Part shown: positions 36,962 through 47,100 of the stretch, piece after piece
Numbering within the stretch: the stretch's first letter is position 1
Layout: each line of letters starts with the position of its first letter
Source: Streptomyces scopuliridis RB72
GTDB taxonomy: Bacteria > Actinomycetota > Actinomycetes > Streptomycetales > Streptomycetaceae
Length of the DNA stretch: 64,000 nucleotides
Direction: 5' to 3'
Assembly: GCF_000718095.1 (NCBI RefSeq)
Contig: NZ_JOEI01000018.1
Location: 1-64,000 of the forward strand
Translations under genes and position numbers: made by a program
Notes under the pieces: generated by a model
Told to the model about the DNA's origin: nothing
Databases searched by the model: none
The model's input: the letters and a program-made list of their open reading frames with translations, nothing else

Positions 36962-37446
36962 CCCCGGGCGGCGACGGCGCCGGCTTCCAGGTGCGGATCG
37001 CGGCCGGACCGGCGGACATCGAGGCGTGCTTCGCGGTCCGCAAGGAGGTCTTCGTCGTCGAGCAGCGGGTCTCCGAGGACATCGAGTACGACGGCCGTGA
37101 CGCGCGGGCGCTCCAGCTGCTCGCGATCCGCGAGGACGGGACGCCGCTGGGCACCGCGCGGCTGCTGTACGGGCCCGAGGCCGCCGACAGGACCGGCGGG
37201 GACCCGTCCGTCGGCTCGCTGGGACGGCTGGCGGTCGTCGCGTCGGCCCGCGGTCTCGGTATCGGCGTGGCGCTCGTACGGGCCGTCGAGGACGCGGCCC
37301 GCGAGCGCGGCCTCACGGTGGTGGACCTGCACGCGCAATCGCACGCGCTGGGCTTCTACGAGCGGCTGGGATACGCGGCGTACGGCCCCGAGTTCCAGGA
37401 CGCGGGCATAGCGCACCGGTCGATGCGCCGGACGCTTCTGCCGTAA
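36958..37446 (+). CDS. GNAT-family N-acetyltransferase (ElaA-like)
   Basis: The 162-aa protein has the ElaA-type start ([25 protein letters not shown]), the GNAT motif [28 protein letters not shown] that binds acetyl-CoA pyrophosphate, and motif B in [16 protein letters not shown]. The acceptor is unknown. The ATG overlaps the rluD stop by 4 bases, so the two are made from one message. Confidence 0.88.
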   Translation: MTPGGDGAGFQVRIAAGPADIEACFAVRKEVFVVEQRVSEDIEYDGRDARALQLLAIREDGTPLGTARLLYGPEAADRTGGDPSVGSLGRLAVVASARGLGIGVALVRAVEDAARERGLTVVDLHAQSHALGFYERLGYAAYGPEFQDAGIAHRSMRRTLLP

Positions 37447-37472
37447 CGCTTTCGATCACTGGAGGGCCCACC

Positions 37473-39059
37473 GTGGACCAGTTGGCGCTGCTGCTCGTGC
37501 TGTTGCTGGGCGCGGTGGTCACGGTTCCGCTCGGGGAGCGGCTGGGGCTGCCCTCGCCGGTGCTGATGACCCTGGCGGGGATCGTCCTGGCGCTGCTGCC
37601 GTTCGTACCGAACGTTCAGGTGCCGCCGGACTTCATCCTTCCGCTGCTGCTGCCGCCCCTGCTGTACGCCGCCGTACAGCGCACCTCCTGGCGGCAGTTC
37701 GCGGCGAATGTGCGGCCGATCCTGCTGCTCGCGGTCGCGCTCGTCTTCGTGACGATGGCGGCCGTCGCGGCGGTGGCCAACTCCATCGTGCCCGGACTGC
37801 CGATCGCCGCCGCGGTCGCGCTCGGCGCGCTCGTCGCCCCGCCCGACCCGGTGGCCGCGACCGCCGTCGCGGGCTCCCTCGGACTGCCCCGGCGGCTGGT
37901 CTCGATCCTGGAGGGCGAGGGGCTCTTCAACGATGTCACCGCGATCGTGCTCTACCACGTGGCGATCGCCGCGGTCGTCAGCGGAACGTTCTCCTGGCCG
38001 AACGCGGTCGGCTCGCTGGTCCTGTCCGCGGTGGTGGCCGTGGCGATGGGGCTCGCGCTCGGCTGGATCTCCAACAAGCTGATGTCGGTGCTCGGTGACG
38101 CGACGCTGCAGATCGGACTCTCGCTGCTGGTGCCGTTCGTCAGCTATGTGCTGGCCGAGGAGCTGCACGGCTCGGGTGTGCTCGCCGTCCTGACCACCGC
38201 GCTCTTCCTGGCCACGCACACGGCGGACGCCGACGACGTGATGGGGCGGCTGGCCGGCAACTCCTTCTGGCAGATCGTCGACACCCTGGTGACCGGCGTC
38301 GCCTTCGGTCTGATCGGGCTGGAGCTCCACAACGCCTTCGGCGCGGCCGGCGGCCACGCGTACGAGATGCTCGGCTGGGGCGCGGCGGTCATCGGGGTCG
38401 TCGTGTTCGTACGGCTGCTGTGGCTGCTGCCGGCGACCTGGCTGGCCAAGCGGATGCACAAGCTCCGCGACTACGACGAGGAGATCCCGACCAGCTGGCG
38501 CGAGACCGTCGTCATGTGGTGGGCCGGGATGCGCGGGGTGGCCTCGGTCGCCCTGGCGCTGGCGATCCCGCTGAAGACCGACAGCGGCGAGCCGTTCCCC
38601 GGCCGCGAGGAGATCATCTTCATCGCGTTCGCGGTCATCATCGCCACCCTGGTCATCCAGGGCCTGACCCTGCCCTGGCTGGTCCGGAAGCTCGGCGTGC
38701 GGGCGGACACGGACGCGGAACGCGAGCTGGAGCACTCGCTCGCGATCCGCGCCGCCAAGGCGGCCAAGCGCCGGCTCAGGGAGATCGAGGACGTCGAGGA
38801 CCTGCCGGAGGAGATCAGCGAGCGGCTCCAGCGCGGCGCGGGCGACATCGGGGTGCGGATCAGCCCCGATCTGATCGATGACGAGCGGCGTGAGTGGGTC
38901 ACCAAGCGGGTGGAGCGCATCAAGACCGTCCAGCGCATTCAGCGCGAGATGATGTCGGCGGCCCGCCACGAGGTCCTCTCGGCCCGCAACGAGCCCGGCT
39001 CGGACCCGGAGATCGTGGACCGCGTCCTGCGCCACCTGGACGTGCGCAGCATGCGCTGA
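37473..39059 (+). CDS. CPA1-family Na+/H+ antiporter
   Basis: The 528-aa protein has about twelve membrane segments within residues 1-410 and a cytoplasmic, charged helical tail (about 415-528). Family motifs are visible: PPDPVAATAVAGSLGLP (ion-binding Asp), ILEGEGLFNDVTAIVLY and WAGMRGVASVALALAIP. It should exchange monovalent cations for protons across the membrane. GTG 37473 has GGAGGG upstream. It converges with the mechanosensitive channel gene with only 18 bases between. Confidence 0.9.
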   Translation: MDQLALLLVLLLGAVVTVPLGERLGLPSPVLMTLAGIVLALLPFVPNVQVPPDFILPLLLPPLLYAAVQRTSWRQFAANVRPILLLAVALVFVTMAAVAAVANSIVPGLPIAAAVALGALVAPPDPVAATAVAGSLGLPRRLVSILEGEGLFNDVTAIVLYHVAIAAVVSGTFSWPNAVGSLVLSAVVAVAMGLALGWISNKLMSVLGDATLQIGLSLLVPFVSYVLAEELHGSGVLAVLTTALFLATHTADADDVMGRLAGNSFWQIVDTLVTGVAFGLIGLELHNAFGAAGGHAYEMLGWGAAVIGVVVFVRLLWLLPATWLAKRMHKLRDYDEEIPTSWRETVVMWWAGMRGVASVALALAIPLKTDSGEPFPGREEIIFIAFAVIIATLVIQGLTLPWLVRKLGVRADTDAERELEHSLAIRAAKAAKRRLREIEDVEDLPEEISERLQRGAGDIGVRISPDLIDDERREWVTKRVERIKTVQRIQREMMSAARHEVLSARNEPGSDPEIVDRVLRHLDVRSMR

Positions 39060-39077
39060 GCGAGCGTGTGCGCGGTC

Positions 39078-40241
39078 TCAGCCGCGGCCCGTGCGGGGCC
39101 GCGGCGTGTCCTCGTCGCGGTCTCCCTCGTCGTGCTCGTCGTGCTCGTCGCGCTCGTCCCGTTCCGTCCGCTCGGCGGGCAGCGGGCTCCGGCCGCGCGG
39201 GAGAAGTCCATGGGCGAGATCCGTCGAGATCCTCGGCAGCGCGTACGGATGCGTCTCCACCAGCCAGCCGATCAGCTGCTCGCGTACCGCGCAGCGCACC
39301 GTCCAGATGTCGTCCGCGTCCTTGGCCGTGACCACGGCGCGCACCTCCATGGTGGTCGTGGCGGTGTCGGTGACCGTCAGATTCCAGGCCCTGCCGTCCC
39401 AGGCCGGGCACGCCAGCAGGATCTCGTGGAGCTTCTCGCGCATCGGCCCCATCGGCGCCGAGTGATCCAGCTGGAAGAAGACGGTGCCGGTCATCTGGAC
39501 CCCGCCGCGCGACCAGTTCTCGAACGGCTTGCTGGTGAAGTACGACACCGGCATCGTGATGCGCCGCTCGTCCCAGGTCCGTACGGCGAGGAAGGTGAGC
39601 GTGACCTCCTCGACCACGCCCCACTCGCCGTCCACCACCACCGTGTCGCCGATCCGCACCATGTCCCCGAACGCGATCTGGAAGCCCGCGAAGAGATTGC
39701 CGAGCGTGGACTGCGCGGCCACACCGGCGACGATGCCGATGATGCCCGCGGAGGCCAGGATCGAGGTGCCGATGGCCCGCATGTCGGGGAAGGTGAGCAG
39801 GATCGCCGCCGCCGCGACCACCACGACGACCGCCGTCACGATTCGCATGATCAGCGTCACCTGCGTACGGACCCGGCGGATCCGGGCCGCGTCCCGGGTC
39901 GTGGCCGCGTAGCGGGCGTACGTGGACTCCACCGCCGCCGACACGATGCGTACCACCAGCCAGGCACCGGCGCCGATGAGCACCAGCGAGAGCGCCCGGC
40001 CGATCCCGTCGTGATGGCTCTCGATGATCCGCCACCGGGTCTGCCGGAACGTACCGCGCAGCAGGGCCGTGAGCAGGACCACCTGGAGCGGCAGCCGGCA
40101 GCGCCGCAGCAGCCCCCACAGCGGGGTATCGGAGTGCCGGGCGTCCGCGCGGCGCAGCACCAGATCGACGGCCCAGCCGAGCGCGAGCGTCAGCAGCACC
40201 GAGCCGCCGAGCACGAGAAGTGGGCGCAGTACGTTCTCCAT
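39078..40241 (-). CDS. MscS-family mechanosensitive ion channel
   Basis: The 387-aa protein has four membrane segments, the last being the Gly/Ala-rich pore helix (SILASAGIIGIVAGVAAQSTLGNLFAGFQIAF), then the beta domain (MVRIGDTVVVDGEWGVVEEVTLTFLAVRTWDERRITMPVSYF) and an alpha/beta cytoplasmic domain. The last 35 or so residues are an Asp/Glu/His/Arg-rich, low-complexity tail. ATG 40241 is used, with GAGGGAG upstream; an in-frame extension to 40295 looks non-coding. It releases solutes on osmotic downshift. Confidence 0.9.
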   Translation of the reverse strand: MENVLRPLLVLGGSVLLTLALGWAVDLVLRRADARHSDTPLWGLLRRCRLPLQVVLLTALLRGTFRQTRWRIIESHHDGIGRALSLVLIGAGAWLVVRIVSAAVESTYARYAATTRDAARIRRVRTQVTLIMRIVTAVVVVVAAAAILLTFPDMRAIGTSILASAGIIGIVAGVAAQSTLGNLFAGFQIAFGDMVRIGDTVVVDGEWGVVEEVTLTFLAVRTWDERRITMPVSYFTSKPFENWSRGGVQMTGTVFFQLDHSAPMGPMREKLHEILLACPAWDGRAWNLTVTDTATTTMEVRAVVTAKDADDIWTVRCAVREQLIGWLVETHPYALPRISTDLAHGLLPRGRSPLPAERTERDERDEHDEHDEGDRDEDTPRPRTGRG

Positions 40242-40284
40242 GGCTCCCTCGTCGGGTGTCGATACGGGCTGGCAGGATGGCCGG

Positions 40285-40854
40285 ATGGACATCATGCTCT
40301 TCCATTCCGTTTACGGTCCGCGCCCGGCCGTGCACGCCGCGGCGGACCGGCTGCGTGCCGCCGGGCATCAGGTGCGCGTGCCCGACCTCTTCGAGGGCCA
40401 GACCGCGACCTCTGTGGAGGAGGGTATGGCCTTGAAGGAGAAGATCGGAAAGGACGAGCTGCTGCGCCGCGCGGTGCTGGCCGCCGCGCCGTACTCGGAA
40501 CGCGGTCTGGTGTACGCGGGTTTCTCACTCGGCGGCTCGATCGCGCAGACTCTGGCGCTCGGCGACACCAAGGCGCGCGGGCTGCTGCTGTTGCACGGTA
40601 CGTCCGAGATCGCGGAGAACGCGTCCGTGGACGACCTGCCCGTACAGCTGCATGTCGCGGACCCGGACCCGTTCGAGTCGCACGACTGGCTGACCGCCTG
40701 GTACCTGAAGATGCGGCAGGCCGGCGCCGATGTGGAGATCTACCGCTACCCGGGGGCGGGGCATCTCTACACCGACCCCGAGCTGCCGGACTACGACGAG
40801 CGGGCCGCCGAGGAGACCTGGCGGACCGGGCTCGCCTTCATCGACTCGCTCTGA
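40285..40854 (+). CDS. Dienelactone-hydrolase-like alpha/beta hydrolase
   Basis: The 189-aa protein has the compact DLH-type fold: HSVYGPRPAVHAAADRL, the nucleophile elbow YAGFSLGGSIAQ with Ser in place of the Cys of true dienelactone hydrolases, VQLHVADPDPF with the likely catalytic Asp, and YPGAGHLYTD with the His. ATG 40285 follows AGGATGG. The substrate is unknown. It is divergent from the MscS gene, 43 bases apart. Confidence 0.85.
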   Translation: MDIMLFHSVYGPRPAVHAAADRLRAAGHQVRVPDLFEGQTATSVEEGMALKEKIGKDELLRRAVLAAAPYSERGLVYAGFSLGGSIAQTLALGDTKARGLLLLHGTSEIAENASVDDLPVQLHVADPDPFESHDWLTAWYLKMRQAGADVEIYRYPGAGHLYTDPELPDYDERAAEETWRTGLAFIDSL

Positions 40855-40939
40855 GGCCGCCTGAGGCGGTTCTGAGGCCGCTCCGAGGCCGGGGACCGGC
40901 CAGCGTACGGGCCGCTCCGCCCGTTCCACCCGTTGCGAG

Positions 40940-40972
40940 CCCGGCCCGGAGGGTTCCCGCCTCCGGGCCGGG
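40940..40972. terminator. Bidirectional hairpin between convergent genes
   Basis: Arms 40940-40952 and 40960-40972 pair perfectly over 13 bp around a 7-base loop. The hairpin lies between the end of the hydrolase gene (40854) and the end of the minus-strand DsbA-like gene (40985). Confidence 0.8.
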
Positions 40973-40984
40973 TGGTTTCCCTGG

Positions 40985-41800
40985 TCAGCCCTTGAGGGCC
41001 TTGGTGACCGCCGCGTTGAACTCCGCCACCGTCATGGGCGGGTTCTCGGTGCCCTCGGCGGTGAGCTTCTTGCCGTCCAGCTTCAGCGTCGGGGTGCCGC
41101 TCACCCCGCTCTTGTCGAAGGTGGCGGACATCTTCATCGCCCAGGCGTCGTACGTACCGTCCGTGACGTCCTTCTGGAACGCCTTGTTGCCCTTGAGCGC
41201 GCTCACCGAGTCCGCCACCTGGATCAGATAACTGTCCTTGGCGAACTTGTCGTTGGTCTCCTCGGGGTGGAACTTCGCCGAGTACAGCGCGGTCTTGTAC
41301 TGGAGGAACGCCTCGGGGCTCACATTGAGCGCCGCGCCCAGCGCCGACAGGGCGTTCTTCGAGCCCGTGCCGTTGTCGGAGTTGTCGATGAAGGTCGCGC
41401 CGACATACTTGATCTTGAATGTGCCGGAGTCGACGCCGTTCTGGACGGTCTCGCCGACCGTCTGCTCGAAGCTCGCGCAGACCGGGCAGCGGGAGTCCTC
41501 GTACAGCTCCAGCGTGTTCTTTGCGTCGGCCTTGCCGATGACGACGGTCGTACCGTCCGTACCCTCGGTGTTCTTCGGGGCGACGACGGACTTCTCGTCC
41601 TTCATCGCCTCCCAGTGCGAGGGCTTGTTGGCCTGGACGACGGCGAAGCCCACGCCGCCGGCTATCGCGAGGACCACGACGGCCGAGCCGAGGACGACGA
41701 GCTGGCGGCGGACCTTGTCCTTCTTCGCCTGCCGCTCGCGCTCCTCGCGCAGCCGCTCGCGGGCTGCCGCCTTGTTGGCCTGGTTGTTGCGTGCGCTCAT
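40985..41800 (-). CDS. Membrane-anchored DsbA-like thioredoxin-fold protein
   Basis: The 271-aa protein has a charged cytoplasmic N-terminus (1-32), one membrane segment (about 33-55) and an extracytoplasmic DsbA-like domain with Cys105-Pro-Val-Cys108 in YEDSRCPVCASFEQ and a cis-proline loop in SGVSGTPTLKL. It probably oxidises, reduces or isomerises disulfides of exported proteins. ATG 41800 has GGAG upstream. It follows a polytopic membrane protein gene by 49 bases, where a redox partner of the DsbB/VKOR kind might be expected. Confidence 0.9.
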   Translation of the reverse strand: MSARNNQANKAAARERLREERERQAKKDKVRRQLVVLGSAVVVLAIAGGVGFAVVQANKPSHWEAMKDEKSVVAPKNTEGTDGTTVVIGKADAKNTLELYEDSRCPVCASFEQTVGETVQNGVDSGTFKIKYVGATFIDNSDNGTGSKNALSALGAALNVSPEAFLQYKTALYSAKFHPEETNDKFAKDSYLIQVADSVSALKGNKAFQKDVTDGTYDAWAMKMSATFDKSGVSGTPTLKLDGKKLTAEGTENPPMTVAEFNAAVTKALKG

Positions 41801-41849
41801 GATGGTTCACTCCGTGTGATGACGTAACTGCTGGGGGACGGGGCGCGGC

Positions 41850-42551
41850 TCAGACAGAGCTGAGCGCGAGGCGCGGCGGCCCCCGCCGTCCTACGGAGTG
41901 CACGAGAAGGCGGGTACGGGACGGCCGCGGGCGGGCGGCGGGGCGCGGCCCGCGCCGTACGGCCCGGCGGACCGTGCCCGCCGCCGCGACGGCGATCAGC
42001 AGCGGGCGGAAGGCACAGGCGCCCGCGGCCCGGACCAGCCGGGAGAGCGCGGACTCGCCGTGCCGCAGCCAGGCCGCGGCGAGCAGCCCGACCGAGACAT
42101 GGGCGGCCAGCAGCAGCCAGGGCAGAGCCGGGTCGGGAGAGTTCAGCAGCGTGGACGCGGTGGCCTCGGGGGAGACCACCCCGGGCAGCGGCGTACCGAA
42201 GGCGCCCCCGCACAGGACATCGAGGCCGACCGAGCGCAGCGACCCCGCGACGGGGCCGCCGGCCGGGCCGTAACAGACGTGCTGGCCGCTGGTGAAGACG
42301 GTGTCCGCGGCCAGTTCGAGCGGGACGAGCAGGGCCGCGATCCGCCAGAAGCCCCGCTCGCGGCCCGCCGCCGCGTACGCGACCAGGAACACCACGACGC
42401 TGAGCGCGGCGACGACGGTCAGGGGCAGCGGGGCCCGGGACAGCAGCACATGCGAGCCCGCGGACAGTGTCACGACCAGTGCCGTGAACAGTGCTGCCCG
42501 CGCCGCCCTGAGCCGCGTCCCTGATATGTCCATCGTCGCCGAGTGTGCCAT
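41850..42551 (-). CDS. Polytopic membrane protein of unknown function
   Basis: The 233-aa protein has about five membrane segments (roughly residues 15-40, 45-62, 68-88, 140-160, 175-195) and an Arg/Pro-rich cytoplasmic C-terminus. Cysteines occur at VCYGP and VLCGG in the loop between segments 3 and 4, and one more at about residue 178. I do not recognise the family. The place between the DUF2252 gene and the DsbA-like gene on one strand suggests cotranscription. A role as electron partner of the DsbA-like protein is possible, but the two loop cysteines do not form a CXXC. Confidence 0.75.
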   Translation of the reverse strand: MAHSATMDISGTRLRAARAALFTALVVTLSAGSHVLLSRAPLPLTVVAALSVVVFLVAYAAAGRERGFWRIAALLVPLELAADTVFTSGQHVCYGPAGGPVAGSLRSVGLDVLCGGAFGTPLPGVVSPEATASTLLNSPDPALPWLLLAAHVSVGLLAAAWLRHGESALSRLVRAAGACAFRPLLIAVAAAGTVRRAVRRGPRPAARPRPSRTRLLVHSVGRRGPPRLALSSV

Positions 42552-42588
42552 GCGTCCCTGTAAGCGGTCCTTAAAAAACGGGCAGGCC

Positions 42589-43929
42589 TCAGCCCAGCCG
42601 GCCGTTGCGGAACAGGTCGACGAAGATCTGGTGGTCGGCCCTGGCCCGCGCCCCGTACGCGTGCGCGAAGTCCACCAGCAGCGCGCCGAAGCCCTCCTCG
42701 TCGGCCGCGATCGCCGCGTCGATGGAGCGCTCCGTGGAGAACGGCACCAGCGAGTGGCCGCTCTCGTCGTCCGCCGCCGCGTGCATCGTGGCCGTCGCGC
42801 GGCCCAGGTCGGCGACGACCGCCGCGATCTCCTCGGGATCGTCCAGATCCGACCAGTCCAGATCGACGGCGTACGGCGAGACCTCCGCCACCAGCTGCCC
42901 CGTCCCGGCCAGCTCGGTCCAGCCCAGCCATGGGTCGGCGTGGGCCTGGAGCGCCCGCTGCGAGATCACCGTGCGGTGGCCCTCGTGCTGGAAGTACTCC
43001 CGTACGGCCCGGTCGGTGATGTGCCGCGAGACCGCCGGGGTCTGCGCCTGCTTCATATAGATCACGACATCGTTTTCCAGGGCGTCGCTGTTGCCCTCCA
43101 GCAGGATGTTGTACGAGGGCAGCCCCGCGGAGCCGATGCCGATGCCGCGCCGTCCGACGACGTCCTTCACGCGGTACGAGTCGGGGCGGGCCAGGCTGGA
43201 CTCGGGGAGGGTCTCCAGATAGCCGTCGAAGGCCGCGAGGATCTTGTAGCGGGTGGCGGCGTCCAGCTCCATGGAGCCGCCGCCCGGCGCGAAGCGGCGC
43301 TCGTACTCCCTGATCTCGGTCATCGAGTCGAGCAGCCCGAAGCGGGTCAGCGAGCGGGCCGAGCGCAGGGCGTCGAGCAGCGGGCCCTGGGCGGTGTCCA
43401 GGGTGAAGGGCGGGACCTCGTCGTTCTTGGCGCCGGTGGCCAGCGCGTGGATCCGCTCGCGGTAGGCGCCCGCGTAGATCTCCACCAGTTCGGTGATCTG
43501 CTCGTCACTGAGTGCCTTGGTGTAGCCGATCAGGGCCAGGGACGCGGCGAAGCGCTTCAGATCCCAGGTGAAGGGGCCGACGTACGCCTCGTCGAAGTCA
43601 TTGACGTTGAAGATCAGCCGGCCGTTGGCGTCCATGTACGTACCGAAGTTCTCGGCGTGCAGATCGCCGTGGATCCATACCCGGCCGGTGCGCTCGTCGA
43701 GGAAGGGGCCGGTGACCCCGCTCGCCGTACGCTCCCGCTCCAGGTCGTGGTAGAAGAGGCACGCCGTGCCCCGGTAGAAGGCGAACGCGGAGGCCGCCAT
43801 CTTCCGGAACTTCACCCGGAAGGCCGCTGGATCGGCCGCCAGGAGCTCACCGAACGCGGTGTCGAAAACGGCGAGAATCTCCTCGCCGCGCTGCTCGTCA
43901 GCTGCTTCAACGGGTCGCGGGACCGACAT
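42589..43929 (-). CDS. DUF2252 family protein (kinase-like fold)
   Basis: The 446-aa protein has the DUF2252 pattern: FRKMAASAFAFYRGTACLFYHDL near the N-terminus, WIHGDLHAENFGTYMDANGRLIFNVNDFDEAYVGPF-type catalytic-loop and DFD-like segments around residues 85-120, and GIGSAGLPSYNILLEG further on. HGDLHxxNFG with NDFDE resembles aminoglycoside-phosphotransferase-type kinases, so phosphotransfer is likely, substrate unknown. ATG 43929 is preceded by AGGAGG. It is divergent from dnaE. Confidence 0.85.
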   Translation of the reverse strand: MSVPRPVEAADEQRGEEILAVFDTAFGELLAADPAAFRVKFRKMAASAFAFYRGTACLFYHDLERERTASGVTGPFLDERTGRVWIHGDLHAENFGTYMDANGRLIFNVNDFDEAYVGPFTWDLKRFAASLALIGYTKALSDEQITELVEIYAGAYRERIHALATGAKNDEVPPFTLDTAQGPLLDALRSARSLTRFGLLDSMTEIREYERRFAPGGGSMELDAATRYKILAAFDGYLETLPESSLARPDSYRVKDVVGRRGIGIGSAGLPSYNILLEGNSDALENDVVIYMKQAQTPAVSRHITDRAVREYFQHEGHRTVISQRALQAHADPWLGWTELAGTGQLVAEVSPYAVDLDWSDLDDPEEIAAVVADLGRATATMHAAADDESGHSLVPFSTERSIDAAIAADEEGFGALLVDFAHAYGARARADHQIFVDLFRNGRLG

Positions 43930-44092
43930 CGCGGGGTGCCTCCTGGTGCATGACAGTGGAGTGAGGGGCCTCGTCGCCCCTCGGAGTGGGCAACGCGTGA
44001 CGCTACTCGCGAGTGCCCGCCGCTGTCAGTCCCGAGACGTAGACTTCGAGGCTGTCCCCCCAGACTGTCCGCAGCGCTGTGGGACCCCGGGT

Positions 44093-44126
44093 TCACCCCT
44101 GGAGAACAACAGATTCACCCCTGGAA
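44093..44126. repeat. Direct repeat pair upstream of dnaE
   Basis: TTCACCCCTGGA occurs at 44093-44104 and again at 44115-44126, a spacing of 22 bases or about two helical turns, 38-71 bases before the dnaE start. Same-face repeats in a promoter suggest a regulator site. No known regulator is assigned, and no clear -35/-10 pair is seen close by. Confidence 0.5.
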
Positions 44127-44163
44127 ACCACACCGTGTCGTCCGCTCGCTGGAGGCCCTCGCC

Positions 44164-47100
44164 GTGACCAAGCCGCCGTTCACGCACCTGCATGTCCACA
44201 CCCAGTACTCGCTGCTGGACGGTGCCGCGCGGCTGGGGGACATGTTCAACGCCTGCAAAGAGATGGGCATGTCCCATATCGCGATGACGGACCATGGCAA
44301 TCTGCATGGCGCCTACGACTTCTTCCATCAGGCGAAGAAGGCGGGGGTGACGCCGATCATCGGGATCGAGGCGTACGTGGCGCCCGAATCCCGGCGGCTG
44401 AAGCGGAAGGTGCAGTGGGGCCAGCCGCACCAGAAGCGGGACGACGTGTCCGGTTCCGGTGGTTACACGCACAAGACGATCTGGGCGGCGAACCGGACCG
44501 GGCTGCACAACCTCTTCCGGCTCTCCTCGGACGCGTACAAGGAGGGCTGGCTCCAGAAGTGGCCCCGGATGGACAAGGAGACCATCGCGAAGTGGTCGGA
44601 GGGGCTGATCGCCTCGACGGGCTGCCCCTCGGGGGAGCTCCAGACGCGGCTGCGCCTCGGCCAGTTCGACGAGGCGCTTAAGGCGGCCTCCGAGTACCAG
44701 GACATCTTCGGCAAGGACCGTTATTTCCTGGAGCTGATGGACCACGGCATCGAGATCGAACGCCGGGTGCGGGACGGGCTGCTGGAGGTCGGCAAGAAGC
44801 TGGGCATCCCGCCGCTGGTCACCAACGACTCCCACTACACGTACGCGAACGAGGCCACCGCCCACGACGCGCTGCTCTGCATCCAGACCGGCAAGAACCT
44901 CTCCGACCCGGACCGCTTCCGCTTCGACGGCACCGGCTACTACCTCAAGTCGACCGACGAGATGTACGCGGTGGACCTGTCCGACGCCTGGCAGGAGGGG
45001 TGCGCCAACACCCGCCTGGTCGCCGAGCAGATCGACACCGAGGGCTGGTTCCAGGAGCGGAACCTGATGCCGAAGTTCGAGGTGCCCGAGGGCTTCACCG
45101 AAGTCTCCTGGTTCCGCGAGGAGACCATGCGCGGCATGGCCCGCCGCTTCCCGAACGGCATCCCGGAAGACCGCATGCGCCAGGTCGAGTACGAGATGGG
45201 CATCATCATCGACATGGGCTTCCCGGGGTACTTCCTCGTGGTCGCCGACTTCATCATGTGGGCGAAGAACAACGGCATCGCGGTCGGCCCCGGCCGTGGC
45301 TCCGCCGCCGGTTCGATCGTGTCGTACGCCATGGGCATCACCGACCTCGACCCGATCGAGCACGGCCTGATCTTCGAGCGGTTCCTCAACCCCGAGCGCA
45401 TCTCCATGCCCGATGTCGACATCGACTTCGACGAGCGCCGGCGCGGTGAGGTCATCCGCTACGTGACCGAGAAGTACGGCGCCGACAAGGTCGCCATGAT
45501 CGGCACGTACGGCAAGATCAAGGCGAAGAACGCGATCAAGGACTCGGCGCGGGTGCTGGGTTACCCGTACGCGATGGGCGACCGGCTCACGAAAGCGATG
45601 CCCGCCGACGTCCTCGGCAAGGGCATCGACCTCAACGGCATCACCGACCCCAAGCACCCCCGCTACGGCGAGGCGGGGGAGATCCGGGGGATGTACGAGA
45701 ACGAGCCGGATGTGAAGAAGGTCATCGACACCGCGAAGGGTGTGGAGGGCCTGGTCCGGCAGATGGGTGTCCACGCGGCCGGCGTGATCATGTCCAGTGA
45801 GACGATCACCGACCACGTCCCCGTCTGGGTCCGGCACACCGACGGTGTGACGATCACGCAGTGGGACTACCCGCAGTGCGAGTCGCTCGGCCTGCTGAAG
45901 ATGGACTTCCTCGGCCTGCGCAACCTGACCATCATGGACGACGCCGTCAAGATGGTGAAGTCCAACAAGGGCGTCGACCTCGACCTGCTCTCGCTGCCGC
46001 TCGATGACCCGAAGACGTACGAACTGCTCTGCCGCGGCGACACGCTCGGTGTCTTCCAGTTCGACGGCGGCCCCATGCGCTCCTTGCTGCGCCAGATGCA
46101 GCCCGACAACTTCGAGGACATTTCCGCCGTCTCGGCCCTCTACCGGCCGGGCCCGATGGGCATGAACTCGCACACGAACTACGCGGAGCGCAAGAACGCC
46201 CGCCAGGAGATCACCCCGATCCACCCGGAGCTGGAGGAGCCCCTCAAGGAGGTGCTCGGGCTCACCTACGGTCTGATCGTCTACCAGGAGCAGGTACAGA
46301 AGGCCGCCCAGATCGTCGCGGGGTACTCGCTCGGCGAGGCCGACATCCTGCGCCGCGTGATGGGCAAGAAGAAGGCCGACGAACTAGCGAAGAACTTCGT
46401 CCTCTTCGAGGCGGGCGCCAAGAAGAACGGCTTCTCGGACGAGGCGATCAAGGCGCTGTGGGACGTTCTGGTGCCGTTCGCCGGATACGCGTTCAACAAG
46501 GCGCACTCCTCCGCGTACGGACTGGTCACCTACTGGACCGCGTATCTCAAGGCCAACTACCCCGCCGAGTACATGGCGGCGCTCCTGACCTCCGTGAAGG
46601 ACGACAAGGACAAGTCGGCCGTCTACCTGAACGAGTGCCGGCGCATGGGCATCAAGGTGCTGCCGCCCAACGTCAACGAGTCGCTGTCCAACTTCGCCGC
46701 GCAGGGCGACGACGTGATCCTGTTCGGCCTGACCGCCGTCCGCAACGTCGGCCAGAACGTTGTCGACTCGATCATCCGGTCCCGCAAGGCGAAGGGTAAG
46801 TACGCCACCTTCCCCGACTTCCTCGACAAGGTCGAAGCGGTCGTCTGCAACAAGCGCACCGTCGAATCGCTCATCAAGGCCGGCGCCTTCGACGAGATGG
46901 GCCACACCCGCAAGGGCCTGGTCGCCCATCACGAGCCGATGATCGACAACGTGGTGCAGGTCAAGCGCAAGGAGGCCGAGGGACAGTTCGACCTCTTCGG
47001 CGGGATGGGCGAGGAGGAGACCAGCGAGCCCGGCTTCGGACTCGACGTCGAATTCTCGGACATCGAGTGGGACAAGTCGTATCTGCTCGCCCAGGAGCGG

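Noticed and set aside
44026..46224. A 732-codon frame on the minus strand opposite dnaE
   Set aside because: It is the antisense shadow of the DnaE PHP and polymerase regions, with no start signal or recognisable domain.
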